25,141 nucleotides of DNA from DASVBJ01 sp036375895 (GTDB lineage Bacteria; Actinomycetota; Actinomycetes; JACCUZ01), in contig DASVBJ010000142.1 in NCBI GenBank assembly GCA_036375895.1, forward strand, positions 1 through 25,141, written 5' to 3'. The notes under the pieces were generated by a model. It saw only the letters and a list, made by a program, of their open reading frames with translations. It ran no database searches and was not told where the DNA came from. Both the position numbers and the translations under genes were made by a program. Below are positions 21,461-25,141 of the stretch, in pieces (positions within the stretch are counted from its first letter, which is position 1; each line of letters begins with the position of its first letter).

Positions 21461-22852
21461 ATGGACCGGCCCCAGACCCTTGCCGCGCTGCGCGCCTCCG
21501 GCCACCAGCACCTGCCCGTCAAGGAGGAGCTCCGCGCGAACCTGCTGAGCAGGATGCGCGCCGGTGAGCCGCGGTTCCCCGGCATCCTCGGCTTCGACGA
21601 CACCGTGCTGCCCGCCCTCGAACGCGCCCTGCTGGCGGGTCACGACCTGGTGCTGCTGGGCGAGCGCGGGCAGGGCAAGACCCGGCTGATCCGCACCCTG
21701 GTGGAGCTCCTGGACGAGTGGACGCCGGTGGTGGACGGCTGCGAGATCAACGACCACCCCTACGCCCCGGTGTGCGCCCGCTGCCGTGCCCTGCGCGACG
21801 AGCTCGGTGACGCCCTGCCGGTGCGGTGGGTGCACCGCAGCGAGCGGTACGGCGAGAAGCTCGCGACCCCCGACACCAGCGTGGGCGACCTGATCGGCGA
21901 CGTCGACCCGATCAAGGTGGCCGAGGGCCGCACCCTCGGCGACCCGGAGACCGTGCACTACGGCCTCGTGCCCCGCACCAACCGCGGCATCTTCGCGATC
22001 AACGAGCTGCCGGACCTCGCCGAGCGCATCCAGGTCTCGCTGCTCAACGTGCTCGAGGAGCGCGACATCCAGGTGCGCGGGTACGTGCTCCGGCTCCCCC
22101 TGGACCTGCTGCTCGTGGCCAGCGCCAACCCCGAGGACTATACGAACCGGGGACGCATCATCACCCCCCTGAAGGACCGCTTCGGCGCGGAGATCCGCAC
22201 CCACTACCCGGTGGAGCTCGACGACGAGGTTGGGCTGGTCCGGCAGGAGGCGGGGCTCGCCGCGCACGTGCCCGACTTCCTGCTGGAGGTGGTCGCGCGG
22301 TTCACCCGGCACGTGCGCGAGTCGCCGTCGGTGGACCCCCGGTCGGGGGTCTCGGCGCGGTTCGGCATCGCCGCGGCCGAGACGGCGGCGGCGTCGGCGC
22401 TGCGCCGAGCGGCGCTGACCGGCGAGCAGCCGGCCGTTGCCCGCATCTGTGACCTGCCGAGCACCGTCGACACCCTGCAGGGCAAGGTCGAGTTCGAGGT
22501 CGACGAGGAGGGGCGCGAGGCGGAGGTGCTCACGCACCTGTTGCGCCGGGCGACGGTCGAGACGTTCCGCCACCACCTCGGCGCGTCCGACCTGCGCCCG
22601 CTGATCGAGCGGTTCGACGAGGGCCTCACCGTCGAGAGCGGCGACCTCGTGCCGGCCGGCCGCCTGCTCGAGCAGGTCGGGCCGCTGCCGGGGCTGGCGC
22701 ACGTGATGACGCTGCTCGGCGTCGAGGAGGGCGCCGAGACGCCGGGGCTCGCCGCGTCGGCGCTGGAGTTCGCCCTCGAGGGGCTGTTCCTCAACCGCCG
22801 CATCAGCAAGGACGCCGAGGGCGACGGCTTCGTCGTCTACGGAGGCAGCTGA
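21461..22852 (+). CDS. AAA+ ATPase of the Mg-chelatase ChlI / MoxR-like class
   Basis: 463 residues. Walker A is GERGQGKT (67-74). A Cys cluster C94-x10-C105-x2-C108 follows, a possible zinc knuckle with His99 nearby. The region DTSVGDLIGDVDPIKVAEGR matches chelatase ATPases, sensor 1 is the Asn of ASANPEDYTNRG, and KDRFGAEIRTHYP carries the Arg expected of the finger. Walker B reads IFAINEL (N181-E182) where DE is usual. The C-terminal third is helical lid and family-specific sequence. These ATPases remodel partners through a VWA protein, which is encoded next. Natural target unknown. The long reading frame upstream of the ATG is antisense to the FIST gene and not part of it. Confidence 0.93.
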   Translation: MDRPQTLAALRASGHQHLPVKEELRANLLSRMRAGEPRFPGILGFDDTVLPALERALLAGHDLVLLGERGQGKTRLIRTLVELLDEWTPVVDGCEINDHPYAPVCARCRALRDELGDALPVRWVHRSERYGEKLATPDTSVGDLIGDVDPIKVAEGRTLGDPETVHYGLVPRTNRGIFAINELPDLAERIQVSLLNVLEERDIQVRGYVLRLPLDLLLVASANPEDYTNRGRIITPLKDRFGAEIRTHYPVELDDEVGLVRQEAGLAAHVPDFLLEVVARFTRHVRESPSVDPRSGVSARFGIAAAETAAASALRRAALTGEQPAVARICDLPSTVDTLQGKVEFEVDEEGREAEVLTHLLRRATVETFRHHLGASDLRPLIERFDEGLTVESGDLVPAGRLLEQVGPLPGLAHVMTLLGVEEGAETPGLAASALEFALEGLFLNRRISKDAEGDGFVVYGGS

Positions 22853-22904
22853 TGCCCGCCCGGACCCCGGCGACCGGCCCTCCACCGGCGCCCGGCCCTC
22901 CACC

Positions 22905-22972
22905 GGCAGCGATCATGCAGCTTCCGTCGGTCGGCCACCGGGCCAGGCGACGGAACGTGCATGATCGCTGCC
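22905..22972. repeat. Palindromic repeat, copy 2, between the AAA+ and VWA genes
   Basis: GGCAGCGATCATGCA (22905-22919) pairs with 22958-22972, a 2-base mismatch follows, then TTCCGTCG (22922-22929) with CGACGGAA (22948-22955), around an 18-base loop containing GGCC-ACCG-GGCC. The right half plus three further bases is identical to copy 1 over 28 bases. Directly before it the 14-mer GGCCCTCCACCGGC occurs twice in tandem (22876-22889 and 22893-22906). Confidence 0.85.
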
Positions 22973-22990
22973 GGGAGGGGGGGCGCTGAG

Positions 22991-24958
22991 ATGCCGCGGG
23001 GATACCGGTACGGCGCCTGGCACGACGGGCCGGACCCGCTGGCGCCGCCGTACGACGTACGACGTGCCCTCGACCGGCTGGGCGACGACGTGCTGGCCGG
23101 CGCGTCGCCGGGCGAGGCGCTGCGCAACCTGCTGCGTCAGGGCAGCGACAGGCTGCGGGGACTCGACGACATGCTGCGCCGCGTACGCGAGCAGCGCCGC
23201 GCGGTGCGGGACCGCGGCCGACTGGACGGCACGCTCGACGAGGTCCGACGCCTGCTCGACACGGCCGTCGGGCAGGAGCGGGCGGCACTGTTTCCCGACC
23301 CGAGCGACGACGCCCGCTTCCGGGAGGCAGCGCTGGACGCGCTGCCCGGCGACACGGCCCGCGCGGTCCGGGAGCTCGACGACTACGACTGGCGCTCGGG
23401 TGAGGCGCGCGAGACGTTCGAGCAGATCAAGGACCTGCTGCGCCGCGAGGTCCTCGACAGCCAGTTCCGCGGCATGAAGCAGGCGCTGGAGTCGCCCGAC
23501 CCGCAGGCGATGCAGCGCGTCAAGGACATGATCGCGGACCTCAACGCCATGCTCGAGGCCGACGCCCGGGGCGAGCACACCCAGCAGCAGTTCGACGAGT
23601 TCATGGCCAAGCACGGCGACCTGTTCCCCGACAACCCGCGCAACCTCGAGGAGCTCGTCGACTCGTTGGCCCGGCGAGCGGCCGCTGCCGAGCGGCTCAT
23701 GCAGTCGCTCACGGCAGAGCAGCGTGCGGAGTTGTCGGCCCTGATGGCAGCCGCGCTGGAGGACATGGACCTCGCCCGCGAGATGCAGCAGCTCGGTGAC
23801 GCGCTGCGCGCCCGCCGCCCGGACCTCGACTGGACCGGCCGGGACCGCATGCGAGGCGACGAGCCGCTCGGGGTCGGCGACGCGACCAGCGCCCTGCAGG
23901 ACCTGGCCGATCTGGCCGAGCTCGAGTCGGCGCTCGGCCAGGACTACCCGGGGGCGCGGATGGAGGACATCGACGAGGAGGCCGTCCGCCGGGCCCTCGG
24001 CCGGCGCGCCGCCGACGAGCTGGCCGACCTGCGCCGCCTGGAGCGCGAGCTGGAGCAGCAGGGCTACCTGACCAGGCAGGGCGACCGGCTCGACCTCACC
24101 CCGAAGGCCGTTCGCCGGCTGGGGCAGACCGCCCTGCGCCGCGTCTTCGCCGAGCTGCACAGCGCGGCCGACGGCAGCCACGACGTGCAGGACGTGGGCC
24201 AGGCCGGCGAGCCGACCGGCTCCAGTCGGGAGTGGCGGTTCGGCGACGAGCAGCCGCTGGACGTCGTACGCACGCTGACCAACGCGGTGCGGCGCGGCGG
24301 CAGCCGTTCCAGGACCGGCGTCCGGCTGGCCGTGGAGGACTTCGAGGTCGCCGAGACGGAGCGGCGCACGTCGGCCGCGGTCTGCCTGCTGGTGGACCTG
24401 TCCTACTCGATGGTGCTGCGCGACACCTGGGGGCCGGCCAAGGAGACGGCGCTGGCCCTGCACGCCCTGGTGAGCGGGATGTACCCGCAGGACGCCCTGC
24501 AGATCGTGGGCTTCTCGTCGTACGCCCGGGTGCTGCACGCCAGCGAGCTCGCGAGCCTCGAGGCCGACTACGTGCAGGGCACCAACCTGCAGCACGCGTT
24601 GATGCTCGCCGGCCGCTTCCTCGACAAGCACCCGTCCGCCGAGCCGATCGTGCTGGTCGTGACCGATGGCGAGCCCACAGCGCACCTGCTGCCCGGCGGG
24701 GCACCGTGGTTCGCCTGGCCACCGGAGCCGGAGACGATCGCACTCACCGTCGCCGAGGTCGACCGGATGACCCGGCGCGGAGCCACGGTCAACGTGTTCC
24801 AGCTCGACGACGACCCGCGGCTCACGGCGTTCGTCGAGGAGCTCGCCAAGCGCAACGGCGGACGCGTCTTCCTGCCCGACGCGCAACGGCTCGGGCAGTA
24901 CGTCGTGAGCGACTACCTGCGGCGACGGGAGGGCCGCCGGCCTCGACGGGCGGGGTGA
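22991..24958 (+). CDS. VWA-domain partner of the AAA+ ATPase
   Basis: 655 residues. The N-terminal 440 residues are charged and mostly helical (Asp/Glu/Arg-rich, with coiled-coil-like stretches near 60-90 and 210-270). The C-terminal VWA domain (about 460-640) has a full MIDAS: D469-L-S471-Y-S473, T531 in GTNLQHAL and D559 in VTDGEPT, so metal-dependent partner binding is expected. The layout resembles chelatase D subunits and CoxE-like proteins, but with its own N-terminal region. ATG 22991 has GGGAGGGGGGG 7 bases upstream; an in-frame ATG 30 bases earlier lies inside the repeat and is rejected. The gap of 138 bases to the ATPase is filled by the repeat. Confidence 0.93.
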   Translation: MPRGYRYGAWHDGPDPLAPPYDVRRALDRLGDDVLAGASPGEALRNLLRQGSDRLRGLDDMLRRVREQRRAVRDRGRLDGTLDEVRRLLDTAVGQERAALFPDPSDDARFREAALDALPGDTARAVRELDDYDWRSGEARETFEQIKDLLRREVLDSQFRGMKQALESPDPQAMQRVKDMIADLNAMLEADARGEHTQQQFDEFMAKHGDLFPDNPRNLEELVDSLARRAAAAERLMQSLTAEQRAELSALMAAALEDMDLAREMQQLGDALRARRPDLDWTGRDRMRGDEPLGVGDATSALQDLADLAELESALGQDYPGARMEDIDEEAVRRALGRRAADELADLRRLERELEQQGYLTRQGDRLDLTPKAVRRLGQTALRRVFAELHSAADGSHDVQDVGQAGEPTGSSREWRFGDEQPLDVVRTLTNAVRRGGSRSRTGVRLAVEDFEVAETERRTSAAVCLLVDLSYSMVLRDTWGPAKETALALHALVSGMYPQDALQIVGFSSYARVLHASELASLEADYVQGTNLQHALMLAGRFLDKHPSAEPIVLVVTDGEPTAHLLPGGAPWFAWPPEPETIALTVAEVDRMTRRGATVNVFQLDDDPRLTAFVEELAKRNGGRVFLPDAQRLGQYVVSDYLRRREGRRPRRAG

Positions 24959-25027
24959 CGCATTCGACGGCGTCGTGTCGCTGCGTGGCGGGTAGCCGCC
25001 GCGGGACCGATCCGGCAGCATTCCGGC

Positions 25028-25141
25028 GTGGCTGCTGATGACCCCCGCGAGGCACCCCGATCGGAGTACCGGGACGCCGCCCGGTTGCTGATCGGGCTGG
25101 GCCTGTTCTGGGGTGGCTTCCTGGTGGGCGCCGCGCCGCGG
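25028..25141 (+). CDS. Start of a probable membrane protein, cut by the window edge
   Basis: Thirty-eight codons are visible from GTG 25028: a short polar, acidic N-terminus (AADDPREAPRSEYRDAARL) and then a hydrophobic stretch beginning LLIGLGLFWGGFLVG that looks like a first membrane segment. No Shine-Dalgarno is evident, but the frame stays open to the edge and has the codon bias of the neighbours (G/C in third positions). It follows the VWA stop by 69 bases in the same direction, so it may belong to the same unit. No family can be assigned. Confidence 0.55.
   Translation, partial: MAADDPREAPRSEYRDAARLLIGLGLFWGGFLVGAAPR

Noticed and set aside
22853..22990. 45-codon frame starting at the TGATG after the ATPase stop
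   Set aside because: It reads through the repeat element and stops right before the VWA start; its sequence is just translated repeat. Kept only as a sign of the original junction.
22961..22990. Upstream in-frame ATG for the VWA gene
   Set aside because: It lies inside the palindrome and would put the strong Shine-Dalgarno within the coding region.
1..25141. tRNA, rRNA, CRISPR, insertion sequence, prophage or attachment site
   Set aside because: No cloverleaf or T-loop-like sequence, spaced direct-repeat array, transposase or integrase was found by reading; short RNAs without sequence signature cannot be excluded.

Overview
The window is a very GC-rich chromosomal segment from a mycothiol-producing actinobacterium. 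The evidence is a clear mca gene, a DUF4307 protein, a greA of actinobacterial type, frequent GTG starts, many 4-base ATGA/GTGA gene overlaps, and several promoters whose predicted start point falls on the start codon (leaderless mRNAs). Genus cannot be fixed from the sequence alone; a Nocardioides-like or related soil lineage is plausible. No rRNA, tRNA, CRISPR, insertion sequence or integrase was seen. Coding density is high and no gene-free stretch exceeds 300 bases.

Region 1 (1-11845) follows a gene order that I recall from Mycobacterium tuberculosis Rv1086-Rv1080c: cis-prenyltransferase, hemolysin III, DUF255/YyaL thioredoxin-like protein, small membrane protein, mca, DUF4307, greA. Here the core is interrupted twice: by a small hypothetical gene and a GNAT gene (1627-2669), and by a phytoene-dehydrogenase-like flavoprotein plus a membrane PAS-GGDEF-EAL protein (4808-9687). 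The prenyltransferase carries residues expected of the short-chain (Z,E-farnesyl diphosphate) type.

Region 2 (11869-16868) holds an AlaA-type aminotransferase close behind greA, a RimJ/L-like acetyltransferase, a DrrAB-type ABC exporter (ATPase and permease overlapping by 4 bases) and an ACT-domain threonine ammonia-lyase.

Region 3 (16946-19091) is a self-contained efflux module: a MarR regulator with a large dyad over its own promoter, overlapping a 14-TM DHA2-family MFS exporter, closed by a 50-base palindrome.

Region 4 (19119-21259) is a minus-strand pair, a stand-alone FIST-domain protein overlapping a ROK-family sugar kinase. Region 5 (21426-24958), divergent from it, is an AAA+ ATPase with an unusual Walker B and a VWA protein with a complete MIDAS, a chelatase/MoxR-like pair of unknown target. 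A second copy of the region 3 palindrome lies between the ATPase and VWA genes. The window ends in the start of a probable membrane protein.

The most interesting items are the two-copy palindromic repeat and its position inside the AAA+/VWA pair, the AAA+/VWA pair itself, the perfect 26-base operator at the hemolysin III start, the alternative hairpins at 21329-21377, and the altered EAL site of the GGDEF-EAL protein.
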